This document shows positions 42,897 through 53,369 of a DNA stretch of 64,000 nucleotides, piece by piece. Position 1 is the first letter of the stretch. Each line of letters begins with the position of its first letter. The notes under the pieces are model-generated. The model did no database searches, was not told where the DNA came from, and saw only the letters and a list, made by a program, of their open reading frames with translations. This stretch comes from Channallabes apus (Eukaryota > Chordata > Actinopteri > Siluriformes > Clariidae). The translations under genes were made by a program, and so were the position numbers. The stretch lies in assembly GCA_030522415.1 (NCBI GenBank), contig CM060113.1, positions 16,015,651 through 16,079,650 on the forward strand, written 5' to 3'.

Positions 42897-43523
42897 GGGC
42901 TCTTATTCACAAAGCTTCTTAAAATTCTCTCAGAGATCTCTATCTTAGTCCTATCTTATCCTATCTTAATCTTTATTTTAAAAAAAAAAGTCCTAGACCA
43001 AATGTGATTCAGGAAACTTCTCAGAGCAACTCTGTGTAAAGAAAAGAATGAAAACCTTTATCTTAATGAGGAGGTGTGGTTGACCCCGTTGCTAGGGATG
43101 ATGCAGCAATTCAAGGACTGTGAATGGTTGATTAAAGAAACCTCTGACTTCTGTAAAGGTCTTGAAATGTGCTCTTTGTGAAAATAGAACATATAATAAT
43201 AGACTAGACAATTAAATCATATTTGTATATAAAGAAATTGTATTATCATGACTGCAGGCTACTTTATGCAAAGTTCTGTTATATGCTTATATGTTAAAAC
43301 AGCAAAATGTTGAAAATGTGTCTACTTTTGAAGCAACTGATATCCACGGCAGTAGTTACTATATTTAAGTTCTTACATTTATTTACCACACTGATTTTAT
43401 TACTTGTAATACATTTTAGATAGATGGGAGCAAAATGGCTCAGCTTTCACAATTTTACATGATTGCAGGACTGTCTATTTAAGTTGCAATTTTGGATGGT
43501 ATGTAGTCAACGTTCCAAGAGAG

Positions 43524-43712
43524 ATGGAAGGAAGGAAAACAACAAGAAAACCAAATTGGACAGAAAAGCAGTATTTACTTTTAGCTTTACGTTCAGTGTT
43601 TGGAGAATATTTCCTCTTTCCGCCATTTCGTCCTCTGCTACAGAAACTCTTTAGCTTCTCAAAAGGCTTCCTCTCTACTCTTAACAGTTTTTACCGTAGG
43701 AGCTGTTTGTAG
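43524..43712 (+). pseudogene. Myb/SANT-like frame of Harbinger type, truncated
   Basis: Starts MEGRKTTRKPNWTEKQYLLL. The RKPNWTE..LLLA pattern resembles the N-terminus of the Myb-like DNA-binding protein that Harbinger elements encode beside their transposase. The similarity fades after about 20 residues and the frame runs into the LTR element at 43708. Assignment is by pattern only. Confidence 0.45.
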
Positions 43713-44080
43713 CGCGGCCACATAAATGGGTAGTTAAATAGCAGGGGAATGAAGAAAGAGCTAATGTTGCTCACCTGCACCAGCAAACATGCCCCTTTCG
43801 GTTATTTTTGTCCCCATGACGATGGTGGTTTGGTTCCGGGGTTATGCTCTCGCGCACATGCGCAGTTGTGCCGCGAGGGAACCCCGATGTCCTATCGGGT
43901 CACGTGTCCCGGTATAAAGCGGGACGGAGAGATGAGACAGCGCGCTACATTCCTGATGAGAGAGAGAGAGTCTGGGTGGACTTTCTGTGGATTACTTTTC
44001 TGGATTTTCATTCAGTGCCCTTCTCATTCCGTTTCGTCGTTCTCCCGGATTTGCCATCTTTTCCTGGTGAGATCGAGCCT
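43708..44080 (+). repeat. 5' LTR, 3'-truncated
   Basis: Carries CATGCGC, CACGTG and a TATA-like GGTATAAAG (about 43911). Compared with the 3' LTR it lacks a 19-nt stretch just after the TATA-like box and all sequence after GAGATCGAGCC. Confidence 0.88.
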
Positions 44081-44299
44081 ATGAGAAGCAGATGAAGAAG
44101 CTGCGCCTCTCTAACACGCTCACAGTACACAGATTACAGGCCTACACCCCAGCGTCATCACAATCTCCACCTCTACATTCACCCGGGATTAGGAACACTG
44201 CAACTACAGAAAAGGACTGCAAAGGGGTGAAGGATTTTCGGCAGAAGGAAGGAGCCACAGAGCCCGCTTCTACTCCATCCCAGGCCGGGCCCTCCAACG

Positions 44300-44560
44300 C
44301 CCAGCCAGGACTTTCACCAAAAGCCGTCGGGTGGCCACCGGGGGGGGGGGCTAAAAACCCTACTAAGCCTCCTAGATGTCGCCTGGTGGCCCACCATCCG
44401 CAAGGACGTCTGGCGGTACGTGGGAGCATGCGAGGTCTGCCAGAACACCCGGAGCGGGGCCAAGCGAACCAGTGGCCAGCAGAGGTCGTCCACGCCCGTT
44501 GCCCCTCACCCTTGCAAACCCAAGGGAAGATCCGGGAGCTACCATCTGCCAGACCTCACC
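44300..44560 (+). pseudogene. Gypsy-type integrase zinc-finger remnant
   Basis: Reading across an indel gives LLSLLDVAWWPTIRKDVWRY followed by VGACEVCQNTRSGAKR, the second half of the H2C2 integrase N-terminal finger (the two Cys in CEVC). The remainder of the open frames in 44092-44959 is Pro/Ser/Thr-rich and unrecognised. Confidence 0.78.
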
Positions 44561-44934
44561 AGGGACTGCTGGAGCAGCCGACCAGCCAACAACACACCAC
44601 AGAACCAGCCATACATCCATCACAGACCAACAGAATCACAGCGGAGGAAGAGACACAACCATCAGCCAATCAGCCAGCCAAACACGGCAGCTACTAAAGT
44701 TCCTGGCAGAACGAGGCGCCAGAGCTACCGGGTGAGCTGGTTTGGCAACGGACACCATCTCTTCCCTCTGCCCATCAAAAACTTTTCAGGTGAGCTAGTG
44801 CCCAGTGGGAGGGTCCAGCAAAAAGACTTTAAAAAGAACCAATGGACTGACACTAGGTCTGGGGGCAACCCACAAAGCCGAGTGCGTGATTTAGATAATG
44901 CGCTAGTGCGGTCCGCTCCTCACACACCGAAGGC

Positions 44935-44954
44935 TGGGGGGGGGGGGGGTTCTA
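44935..44954 (+). promoter_or_regulatory. Polypurine tract
   Basis: A G-run of about 14 bases ending TTCTA directly precedes the 3' LTR; this is the plus-strand priming site in LTR elements. Confidence 0.75.
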
Positions 44955-45603
44955 TGTAGCGCGACCACATAAATGGGTAGTTAAATAGCAGGGGAATGAA
45001 GAAAGAGCTAATGTTGCTCACCTGCACCAGCAAACATGCCCCTTTCGGTTATTTTTGTCGCCATGACGAGGGTGGTTTGGTTCCGGGGTTATGCTCTCGC
45101 GCACATGCGCAGTTGTGCCACGAGGAAACCCCGATGACCTATCGGGTCACTTGTCCCGGTATAAAGCCGGAACAGGCTTACTACTCGGGACGGAGAGATG
45201 AGACAGCGAGCTGCATTCCTGATGAGAGAGAGAGAGCCTGGGTGGACTTTCTGTGGATTACTTTTCCGGATTTTCATTCATTATCCTTCTCATTCCGTTT
45301 CCTCGTTCTCCCAGATTTGCCATCTTTTCCTGGTGAGATCGAGCCATTTCTCCCGTACACCATCTCACCCTTACAATAACACGGACTTGGACATTCATAC
45401 ATACGCACACACACACACGCGTACATTACTGACATTGTTTATAGTTGTAGATATTTTGTATATATTCTTTTGTTGTTGCACTTTATTTGTTTGTTTGTAT
45501 ATCTTTTCTTTTGTACATAATACACTGTGGTTTGGTTTTGGTAATTGTTGTTGTGTCCGTCTTTCATTGCTCCGCGAAGGTTGCGCAATACCGGAAGTAA
45601 ACA
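44955..45603 (+). repeat. 3' LTR, complete
   Basis: 649 bp from TGTAGCGCGACC to ACCGGAAGTAAACA (TG..CA). Internal TATA-like GGTATAAAGCC at about 45158, and ACATAATACACT in the later part. Confidence 0.88.
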
Positions 45604-46029
45604 TCATTATAGCCCTTATTTAGATTTAAGACCCCGATTTTTTGTAATTAGCTCTAAAATTAAATCTGAGCGTTACATGTTTTTAGGCCTATGTTTTGTG
45701 ATTGATTTTTATCTTTTTATCTTTATCTTAAGGGGAAATTCGAAGAAAATGTCATCATTCTAACAATTTTCTTAGAATTTCCTCACTAGTAACAACTTTT
45801 AGGCTTAAGAAGCTTTGTTAATATGGGCCCCGATTAATTCACAATTCAAGTTGTATTTAGGTTGAATTTTAATACATAGAGTGTACTGACTCTCTGATCT
45901 TAGGAACACCAGATTTTTGTCCTATTAAGAAGTTGTGCAAGATACCCAAGTTGAAGTTTACTTATAATATTAAGTATTACATGCACATGTTCTAAGTACT
46001 ATGGAGACTAGGCTAAAAACAAACCCTAG
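45604..46029. other. Harbinger-like right part and spacer
   Basis: 45604-45831 holds the right part of the candidate Harbinger element. The rest is AT-rich. Confidence 0.4.
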
Positions 46030-46149
46030 CCAGCCAGCTCTTCCGTCCACCATCTTATCAAATGTCCCTAGAAAATAAACTGGACTACATCCGACTCCAA
46101 CAGACTACACAGTGTATGTTTAGGGACTGCTACTTGTTTCACAGAGACA

Positions 46150-46690
46150 TGGCTCAGCGACAGAGTTCCAGATGCCGCCATTCAAATAGACGGGCTAGCC
46201 TTGTTTCGCGCAGACAGAAATGCAGCTCTGTGTGGTAAGACTCGCAGCGACGGCTTGTGTGTTTACATCAACATGGAATGGTGTAAGAACTCTGTGCTAG
46301 TTTCTAGCTTTTGCTCATCGTTGCTGGAGATTGTGACTGTTAGATGTAGACCTTTTTATTTACTATGGGAATTCACCACCGTTTTCATTATCGAAGTATA
46401 CATTCCACCTAGCGCTAATGCTAAGGCGGCGTTCTCTGAATTGTATGCAAGATTCAGTACACACATTCCATACACACAGAACACACACCCCGATGGATTG
46501 TTTATTCTCGCTGGAAATTTCAACCATGCAAATCTCAAGTCAGTGCTTCCTAAATTCCATCAATTTGTGGACTTTGCAATGAGAGGGGAAAACACGCTGG
46601 ATATGATTTACACAAACATCCCCGGAGCATATCGGGCAGAGCCCCGCCCCACCTTGGCTACTCAGACCACATCTCTGTTATGCTAATTCC
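46150..46690 (+). pseudogene. LINE endonuclease remnant
   Basis: GLCVYINMEWCKNSVLV, then VEVYIPPSA-like [38 protein letters not shown] and [19 protein letters not shown] parallel the endonuclease at 15700-16752. GNFN replaces the usual GDFN, losing an active-site Asp. The frame ends at the internal deletion. Confidence 0.88.
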
Positions 46691-47014
46691 AGCATACAGA
46701 CCACTCGTCAGGCATTCAAAACCAACCGAGAGCATCCTGAGAAGCTGCATCACTGTCTGGTTTGGAAATTGTGCCATATCGGACCACAAGACCCTCGGGG
46801 TCTCTCTCCCCTCTATTTAAGACATGTACATCACACACTGCATCCACAAAGCCACCAGCATTGTGGCTGATAGGACACACCCCTCTCACTCGCTCTTCAC
46901 CCTCATGCCATCTGAAAAAAGGTACCGAAACATTCGGGCACTTACATCCAGGCTATGTAACAGTTTTTACCCACAAGCCATCTGTCTCTTAAATACAGAA
47001 GGAACTGGACTGAT

Positions 47015-47015
<1 letters not shown>
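46690..47015 (+). pseudogene. LINE C-terminal region
   Basis: [17 protein letters not shown] in one frame, then IHKATSIVADRTHPSHSLFT, LMPSEKRYRNIRALTSRLC and FYPQAICLLN. These are the conserved end blocks of the Rex1-like protein, broken by one frameshift. Confidence 0.86.

Positions 47016-47018
<3 letters not shown>

Positions 47019-47077
<59 letters not shown>
47019..47077. repeat. (AC)n microsatellite
   Basis: About 29 AC units within the LINE 3' UTR. Confidence 0.95.
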
Positions 47078-47079
<2 letters not shown>

Positions 47080-47703
47080 CACTCGGACGATCTAAATAAC
47101 ATCAGGACTGAACTGATAAACACACACATGCACAAACACTCTGATCTACAACCATCTCCCAATTTGTTCATACCTACAGTACCTACCTGATCTTCTCTTT
47201 TTGCAATATATTGCACAATATTTATTTTACTTGCTATTTGCAAAAAGTATTTTAAAATAATTTCTGATACTTCAGGAATGTCAAATGTGTACTGTTTCTC
47301 CGCCCACTACCCCAACTAATACCTCGTTACTACAAAGTACTGAAACGTGTTACGCCGTTGTGTTTGTCACTCTGTAGCTCTTTGTTTGCACATTTGCACG
47401 TGCACTTTGTTGTCTGTTGTCTATTGTTGTTTCTTTTTTGTATAGAAATAGTACCTTAGTCCTGGAGGAAAGTTGTTTCGTTTCACTGTGTACTGAACTG
47501 TATATGGTTGGAATGACAATAAAAGCCTACTTGACTTGACATGGAAACAAATGGAACAAAATCTTTTCTATCCACATTCTTTTTTTGTTTCATTTTTCCT
47601 TAATTCAAAAGTAGGATATGTTGTTTTGTGTGTCAAATTTAAGTAAATAGTGGCCACTAAGAATATGTGGACTTCCATGAAATTTCATCCCTGACCTGGA
47701 AAC

Positions 47704-48800
47704 TGGACCATCAAGTCAAGTAAGTCAAGTAATCTCATGTCATTTCAATCATGTACAGTGCAGTATGAAAAGAAACAACATTCCTCCAGGACCAAGGTGC
47801 TACATACAAAATAAATTTAACATAAATTAACAAAAACTAACTAGCTAACTAACTAAGAAACCTAATTAGATTACTAGCTGAGATTAAGCATCATAAATTA
47901 ACAGAAAATATCTAGGTCCTATGCAGAAAAAGACAACATAAAGTGTACATGCAAATGTGCAAACAAGAGCGACAACACAACAACATAATATATTTCAACA
48001 TTCTGTGGTAATGAGTTGAAGTAGTGGAATGAGAAACAGTAAACATTTCCTTGTAGATAGAAGCAAAGGTAGAAACATAGTTTTTTTTATATACAAATAT
48101 TAAATAACAAATATTGTGCAAAAGAACAATTTCAGGTTGGTAGAACCTAGGCTTGTGGAAAGAACTTGTTACATAGTCTTTGTGTGCCCGAATGCTTCGA
48201 TACTTTTTTTTCCAGATGGCATTAGGGTGAAGAGTGAGTGAGAGGGGTGTGCCCGATCATCCACAATGCTGGTGGCTTTGCGGACGCAGTATGTGGTGTA
48301 AATGTCTTCAATAGATTGAAATGAGACCACAATGATCTTCTCTGCTGTCCTCACTATCCGCTGTAGGGTCTGGTGGTCCGAGATGGCACAATTTTCAAAC
48401 CAGACAGTCATGCAGCTGCTCAGGATGCTCTCTATAGAAGGTGGTCAGGATCAGTGGTGGAAGCTGCGGCTTCCTCAGCCTTTTCAGGAAGAAAAGTCGC
48501 TGTTGGGCTTTCTTGTTCAAGAAGCTTGTGTTGAGAGAACAGGTGAGGTTCTCCTCCAGGTCGACACCCAGGAATGTGTTGACGATCTCCACAGAGGAGC
48601 CGTCAATGTTCAGCGGAGAGTGGTTGCTCCATGATCGTTCGATGGGTTGATCCGCGTGTCACTACACAGTTGTGAGTCAGCAGTGTGAACAGCAGGGGAC
48701 TGAGCGCACAGCCCTGGGCGGCCCTAGTGCTAAGTGTAGTGGACCTAGAGGTCCATTGCCAGGAGCAGGGTTATTCGGCTGGTCTTACCTAACCATAGAT
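47704..48800 (-). mobile_element. Rex1-like LINE, minus strand, deleted
   Basis: The minus-strand 3' tail (ATTACTTGACTTACTTGACT) lies at 47704-47740. The C-terminal blocks are at 48169-48650 and a small piece of the reverse transcriptase ([14 protein letters not shown] region) at about 48660-48720, with a deletion between them. It faces the LINE at 46030-47550 tail to tail. Confidence 0.85.
48169..48650 (-). pseudogene. LINE C-terminal remnant
   Basis: VEIVNTFLGVDLEENLTCSL, then KKAQQRLFFLKRLRKPQLPP, MTVWFENCAISDHQTLQRIV and AHPSHSLFTLMPSGKK, in two frames. These are the conserved region after the reverse transcriptase. Confidence 0.87.
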
Positions 48801-49558
48801 TTAATTCTTCAGAACATTGGTGCCACCGGCTTGAGATTTGAAAGGATAGATTCAGTAGTATGAGGCTCAATGGTACAAGGGAACTGTCTGAACAGAGGAT
48901 CAAAAAACCCACCTTCACTATCCACTTTTTTTCTTCTTTCCTCTTTATCTACTGTATGGCAGCCAAAGTAGGTGGTGCCACCTAACGGACTGGATGAATG
49001 ATGCATTCATTCCAGTTTAACAGATCTTTAGTAAAGTGCTTTTTGTTGATTTGACACCAAGGCCTGCAAGGCTTTTGCTGCACATTTCCCTAACACACTT
49101 GCCACTTAAATATTTGCAGGCTTAGCGCATATGTGGGACAAAGTATGTCTTCATTAGATTCTACATGTGCTGTAGGCCTAATTGGGTTATCCATGAGAAA
49201 ACGTTAAAGATTCAGTCATAAATGTATAATTAAAAATAGGTTTGGCCTTACATGAGAAGTATAGATAGAAATCACTGAACACAGACATTATCTTATTGCA
49301 TTAATTAATAAGATCATAATGTTCATGATTAAAAGAGTGCACACATTAACAATGCAGTCAAAAAGTGATACATGTAATGAAAACCCACTCTGTCAGAAAA
49401 CATACTTTTTAAGAATATAATATGTAAAAATATGCTAAGAATATAATATGTAAAAATATGCTTATTTTATGAGTTCTGAAATGCAGTTAAACCATGGATT
49501 GCAAGCATAATTTTCTCCTGTGCTCCTAAAGCATGCTTATATATATATATATATATAA
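48801..49558. other. Spacer, nothing recognised
   Basis: AT-rich, with a small tandem repeat of AAGAATATAATATGTAAAAA at about 49411-49460 and (AT)n at 49540-49558. Confidence 0.45.
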
Positions 49559-49992
49559 TATCAAAACTATGAATGAATACATGTGGAGTTATGTACTTAA
49601 CAAAAAAAGGTCTCCGTCTCAGTCACCGGACCTGAACCCAATCAAGATGGTTTGGGGTGAGCTGGACCACAGAGTGAAGGCAAAGGGGCCAACAAGTGCT
49701 AAACACCTCTGAGAACTCCTTCAAGACCATTTCAGGTGACTACCTCTTGAAGCTCATAGAGAGAATGCCAAGAGTGTGCAGTAATCAGAGCAAAGTGTGG
49801 CTATTTTGAAGAAACTAGAATATAAAACATGTTTTCAGTTATTTCAACTGTTTTTGTTAAGTACATAACTCCACATGTGTTCATTCATAGTTTTGATGCC
49901 TTCAGTGAGAATCTACCAATGTAAATGGTCATGAAAATAAAGAAAACACATTGAATGAGTGAAGGTGTGTCCAAACTTTTGGCCTGTACAGT
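49559..49992 (+). mobile_element. Second Tc1-like family, deleted copy
   Basis: A 43-bp inverted pair (49559-49602 and 49857-49898, containing AACTATGAATGA and GGAGTTATGTACTTAAC) and the right end GTGTCCAAACTTTTGGCCTG mark a Tc1-like element of a different family from A-F. Between them is a transposase tail reading SPDLNPIKMVWGELDHRVKA, with Lys where the catalytic Glu of NPIE should be, followed by stops. The left outer end and most of the gene are missing. Confidence 0.82.
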
Positions 49993-50282
49993 ACACACAC
50001 ACACACTAACAGAATCGCTGCTCTGAAAAAGTCTTTAACAAGGAACCTCTCTAAAGACAGTTGCTTTTGAGGATTCCATTGAAATTGAAATTGCATTGTT
50101 AAACAGATGAATCTCCCGCACTGCTACAACCTTTTAAACATTTTTCTTCACAGGGGCCATTGTTGCAGGCCATTGTTACTAAAGAATAGTCACTACACTT
50201 GGACACAAAATAAATAAAAAAAACTTTATGTGCAATAAACTTTACGGTCAATATGTGGGTAGTAAATAGTACACATGCACAC
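49993..50282. other. Spacer
   Basis: No supported feature. Confidence 0.4.
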
Positions 50283-50513
50283 AGATGTTGACTATATGAG
50301 TGATGCATGCGCACTGAGACTGAGCATGGGAGATGATTACCCACAATCCCACAGAGCGAGAGAGAGAAGAACCATCGGCTCAGGTGTTTTCACGTGTTGC
50401 TCAGCAGACAAAGTGCATGCGTACTACTCACTCACTTATTAAGTTAAAATGTATTTAAAATCTTGCAAAACACTCGCAGAGTTACTCGCAATCGGAGGTT
50501 CCACTGTATCCTT
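50283..50513 (-). mobile_element. DNA-transposon end fragment, CTCGCAATC family
   Basis: On the minus strand it starts TACAGTGGAACCTCCGATTG, then CGAGTAACTC and TTTTGCAAGAT, a mariner-like terminus. It matches 31169-31347 in order. The other end was not found. Confidence 0.7.
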
Positions 50514-50705
50514 GAGATTTAGAGGTGTAATGGTCTTGAAGCAATATTGGAGACCAAGAACTTAATTCTTGATAATGAGCCACATTTGAGTTATCAGGTT
50601 TTTCTCAATGAGTATCTCCAAAGTTTTTCAGGAGATTCATTTCTGTCTAGGAGAAAAAGAAGAGATTAACATGACATTTCATCTTGGATTTTCTTTTGCT
50701 ATGGG

Positions 50706-50936
50706 AAATTCAATTCAATTTTATTTGTATAGCGCTTTTAACAATCGTCATTGTCGCAAAGGCAAGGAAAAGCTCGCTGAGATGGTAATAGGGAGAAACC
50801 TTGAGAGGAACCAGACTCAACAGGGAACCCATCCTCATTTGGGTGAGACAGAAAGCAGGAATTGATCTGCATTTATACTGTGTGTTAGGTGGCAGCCAGT
50901 TCAGCTATAACAGTTGATGTTAATTGATGTTTATAT
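50706..50936 (-). mobile_element. L2-type LINE A, 3' terminal part
   Basis: Minus strand 3' end: CCTTGCCTTTGCGACAATG, GCGCTATACAAATAAAATTG and AATTGAATT repeats, the typical L2 tail. It is continued beyond the gypsy insertion at 59574. The parallel part of L2 copy B is 62760-63085. Confidence 0.88.
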
Positions 50937-51298
50937 TGTCAGAACTAACCTCGGAAGACCAGAAGACGTACCTTAGCGGTTAGCCCTTTGTTGCGTGAAT
51001 GGTAAACCCAAACGCGGAGAAACACGAGTAGGCAGGATAATCACGCTCTTTAATCTAAGGACTCTCACAACCGAGGAGCAAGGGAAAGACACAATCTAAC
51101 CCTAAAAATACACACTCAATCAGGAAGAAACGCCAAAAAGTGAGTACTCACGATTCGGTGAACGATTCCGACAGGGCATCTGGTGAACTCAATGACTGAG
51201 CATTGTACTGTCGTTTGTTTACTCCTTTTATACTTCCTGGTTCATGACCGCATTACTTCCGGGTCCTAGTGCCGGTCACGGTCTAAGTGTGCATGACA
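50937..51298 (-). repeat. Gypsy 3' LTR, complete
   Basis: 362 bp with TG..CA ends (on the plus strand TGTCAGAACTAACC to GTGCATGACA). The part shared with the 5' LTR differs at roughly a dozen positions plus two small indels, counted by eye. Confidence 0.92.
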
Positions 51299-51312
51299 GT
51301 ACCCCCCTGTCC
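51299..51312 (-). promoter_or_regulatory. Gypsy polypurine tract
   Basis: Minus strand GGACAGGGGGGTAC lies directly before the 3' LTR. Confidence 0.85.
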
Positions 51313-51319
51313 AGGACCA

Positions 51320-51555
51320 GCTCCAGACGGTCCTGGGGTGGAGGATACCCTGTGACGGTAGTCCCGAATGAGCTCGGGGTCGAGGATGAAACGTGCTGGG
51401 ATCCAAGACCGCTCCTCGTGGCCGTAACTCTCCCAATTGACCAGGTACTGGGTACCTCTGCCCCGAGGGTGCGAATTGAGGATCCTTTGCACGGTGTAGG
51501 CGGGACCGCCGTCAATGATTCGGAGGGGAGGAGCAGGGGGGGTGGGTGTAACCAT
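51320..51555 (-). pseudogene. Gypsy chromodomain
   Basis: PAYTVQRILNSHPRGRGTQY, then LVNWESYGHEERSWIPARFI and LDPELIRDY form a recognisable chromodomain at the C-terminus of the integrase, probably directing insertion toward particular chromatin. The local frame is intact but is disconnected from the integrase core by frameshifts at 51560-52100. Confidence 0.9.
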
Positions 51556-51559
51556 AGGT

Positions 51560-52690
51560 GAAGTGATGAAGGGTTTTAACTGTGATGTATGGAAGACTCC
51601 GGAGCGCTGCAGGCAGCTGGAGCCGGTAGGTGACAGGGTAATTCGTAAGGTGATGCGGTATGGTCCAATGAATCTTGGTGATAGTTTTCGTGATTCGGTG
51701 TGCAGATGGAGGTTTCTGGTTGATAGTCATACCTTGTCACCTACGTGGTATAAACGTCCCGTGTCGACGGCGATGTTGGGTGGTGTAGCTGCGGTTGGCA
51801 TGTTGGATGGCCAGATTGGCTTGGTTCCACAGCCGCCGACACCTATGGACCAACTGTTGGGCCGATGGTACGATGATTGAACATCGGAGGTTGGAACCCA
51901 TGGCAAACCTCAAATGGGCTTAGGTTGGTGGCTGAGGAGATGTGGAGGTTGTGGGAGAGTTCGGCCCCATTTGAGGTAGCGGGCCCAGGAGCGCTGGCGA
52001 TCCAAAACAAAACCTCAGGTAGCGCTCCATTTGTTGTTTGGTCCGTTCCGTCTGACCATTAGTCCGGGGATGGTAACCTGATGAGAGACTACAGGTGCAA
52101 TTGATCAGACGGCAGAAGGCCTTCCAGAACCGGACGGTGAACTGGGGCCCCTGTCCGAGACGATGTCCTTTGGGAACCCAAGCAGTCGGACTACGTGTTC
52201 CAGTATCAGCTCCGCTGTGTTTTTAGCTGATGGGAGTCCGGTTAGGGCCACCAGGTGCACGGCCATGGAGAACCGATCAGCGATGGTTAGTATGGTGTTT
52301 TTTCTTTCTGATATCGGCAGGCCCGTGATGAAATCCAGGGCGATGTGCGTCCAGGGCCGACGGGGAACTGGGAGTGGTTGGAGTTCTCCGGGTGTTGGCT
52401 GATTTGTGTCCTTGGCCCTGGCACACACCGGGCACGCCTGAACGAACTCGATGACGTCCTTCCGAATGGAGGGCCAACAGAACCCCCGTCTGATGAATGT
52501 GAGGGTTTGTCGGGCTCCAGGATGTCCGGCGAGGGTGGATGAGTGTTGTTGAGGCACGTAGAGTCGTCTAGGCGGCATGCCTGCAGGTTCGGTCTCTGCA
52601 GCCTGTGCCTGGTGTACCCTAGTTTCCAAGTCCAAGTGGAGGGGTGCTATGATGCGGGATGAAGTAATGACAGACACGGGGTCCACCCGG
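51560..52690 (-). pseudogene. Gypsy integrase
   Basis: The zinc finger reads HPGARQTLTFIRRGFCW..CPVC. The core begins HIALDFITGLPISERKNTIL with the first catalytic Asp and ADRFSMAVHLVAL, and reaches DIVSDRGP with the second Asp, after which a deletion of bases shifts the frame (ORF 52686-52105). The rest of the core lies in other frames. Confidence 0.9.
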
Positions 52691-53367
52691 GGGAGGTCAT
52701 CCTCATGTTGGCGTGATAGGGCGTCGGCTTCTTTGACCCCAGGCGATAAGATAGATGGAAATTATATTGTTCAAAAAATAACGCCCACCGTGCCTGTTGT
52801 GGGTTGAGCTGTTTTAGGTTCTTGATGGTGATCAAAGCTTTATGCCCACCAGTTCGCGGTCCCCTACCCCGTATCGCTGCTGAGTGGGATAAAAGTTTTT
52901 GGAGAAGAAACTGAAGGGGTGCAGTTTCTGGTCTGGACCTCGCTGAGAGAGAACGGCGCTGGCGCCCACATCCGAAGCGTCCACCTTCACAACGAAGGGT
53001 TTGTTGGCATCAGAGTGTAGAAGGATGGGAGCGGTGGTGAATCGGTAACAGAGTTCTTTAAATGCGGAGATGGCAGCTGGAGTAAGTAGAAATGGGTGAG
53101 ATGAGGGCCTGGTCAATGTGGAGCGGCAACTGTACTGTAGCCCCGGATAAAGCGACGATAGAAATTCGCAAATCCGAGAAACCGTTGAAGCTGCTTGAGA
53201 GTCCTAGGTAGGGGCCAGTGACATACAACCTCTAGCTTCTGCGGGTCCATGGCCACACGCTGGGACGAGATGATAAAACCCAGAAACGTGGTGGAGTGCT
53301 TGTGAAAAGCACATTTTTCCAGCTTGCAGTACAGTTGGTGAGCGAGCAATCTCTTTAAAACACCACG
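52640..53367 (-). pseudogene. Gypsy reverse transcriptase thumb and RNase H
   Basis: From [20 protein letters not shown] through [20 protein letters not shown] and [19 protein letters not shown] (thumb), then [20 protein letters not shown] (RNase H first Asp) and PFSFFSKNF, with frameshifts near 53116 and 52832. [20 protein letters not shown] marks the RNase H end. Confidence 0.9.
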
Positions 53368-53369
53368 TA

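Larger units (their letters stand above)
43708..45603 (+). mobile_element. Deleted LTR retrotransposon
   Basis: Two LTR copies start TGTAGCGCGRCCACATAAATG at 43708 and 44955. The first stops at about 44080 and is joined to an internal remnant of about 870 bp; the second is complete (649 bp). A G-run ending TTCTA before the 3' LTR is the polypurine tract. The interior keeps a gypsy-type integrase zinc finger. gag, protease, reverse transcriptase and the primer-binding site are missing. A solo LTR of the family is at 16891-17539. Confidence 0.88.
42897..45831 (+). mobile_element. Candidate Harbinger-like element split by LTR element
   Basis: The left end GGGCTCTTATTCACAAAGCT and the right end (reverse complement GGGGCCCATATTAACAAAGC) share an ACAAAGCTTCTTAA block in inverted orientation, the style of fish PIF/Harbinger termini. 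A Myb-like start frame lies at 43524. The usual 3-bp duplication was not found, so the pairing is tentative. The LTR retrotransposon at 43708-45603 sits inside. Confidence 0.5.
46030..47550 (+). mobile_element. Rex1-like LINE, internally deleted
   Basis: An endonuclease part is joined near 46690 directly to the C-terminal region, so the reverse transcriptase is gone. The 3' UTR contains an (AC)n tract and the element ends GACAATAAAAGCCTACTTGA then CTTGAC, a typical 3' tail of this LINE group. It lies about 150 bp from an inverted relative at 47704-48800. Confidence 0.87.

Noticed and set aside
44092..44697. 201-codon Pro/Ser/Thr-rich open frame as a host gene
   Set aside because: It sits between two LTRs and overlaps an integrase zinc-finger remnant in another frame; better explained as retrotransposon debris.
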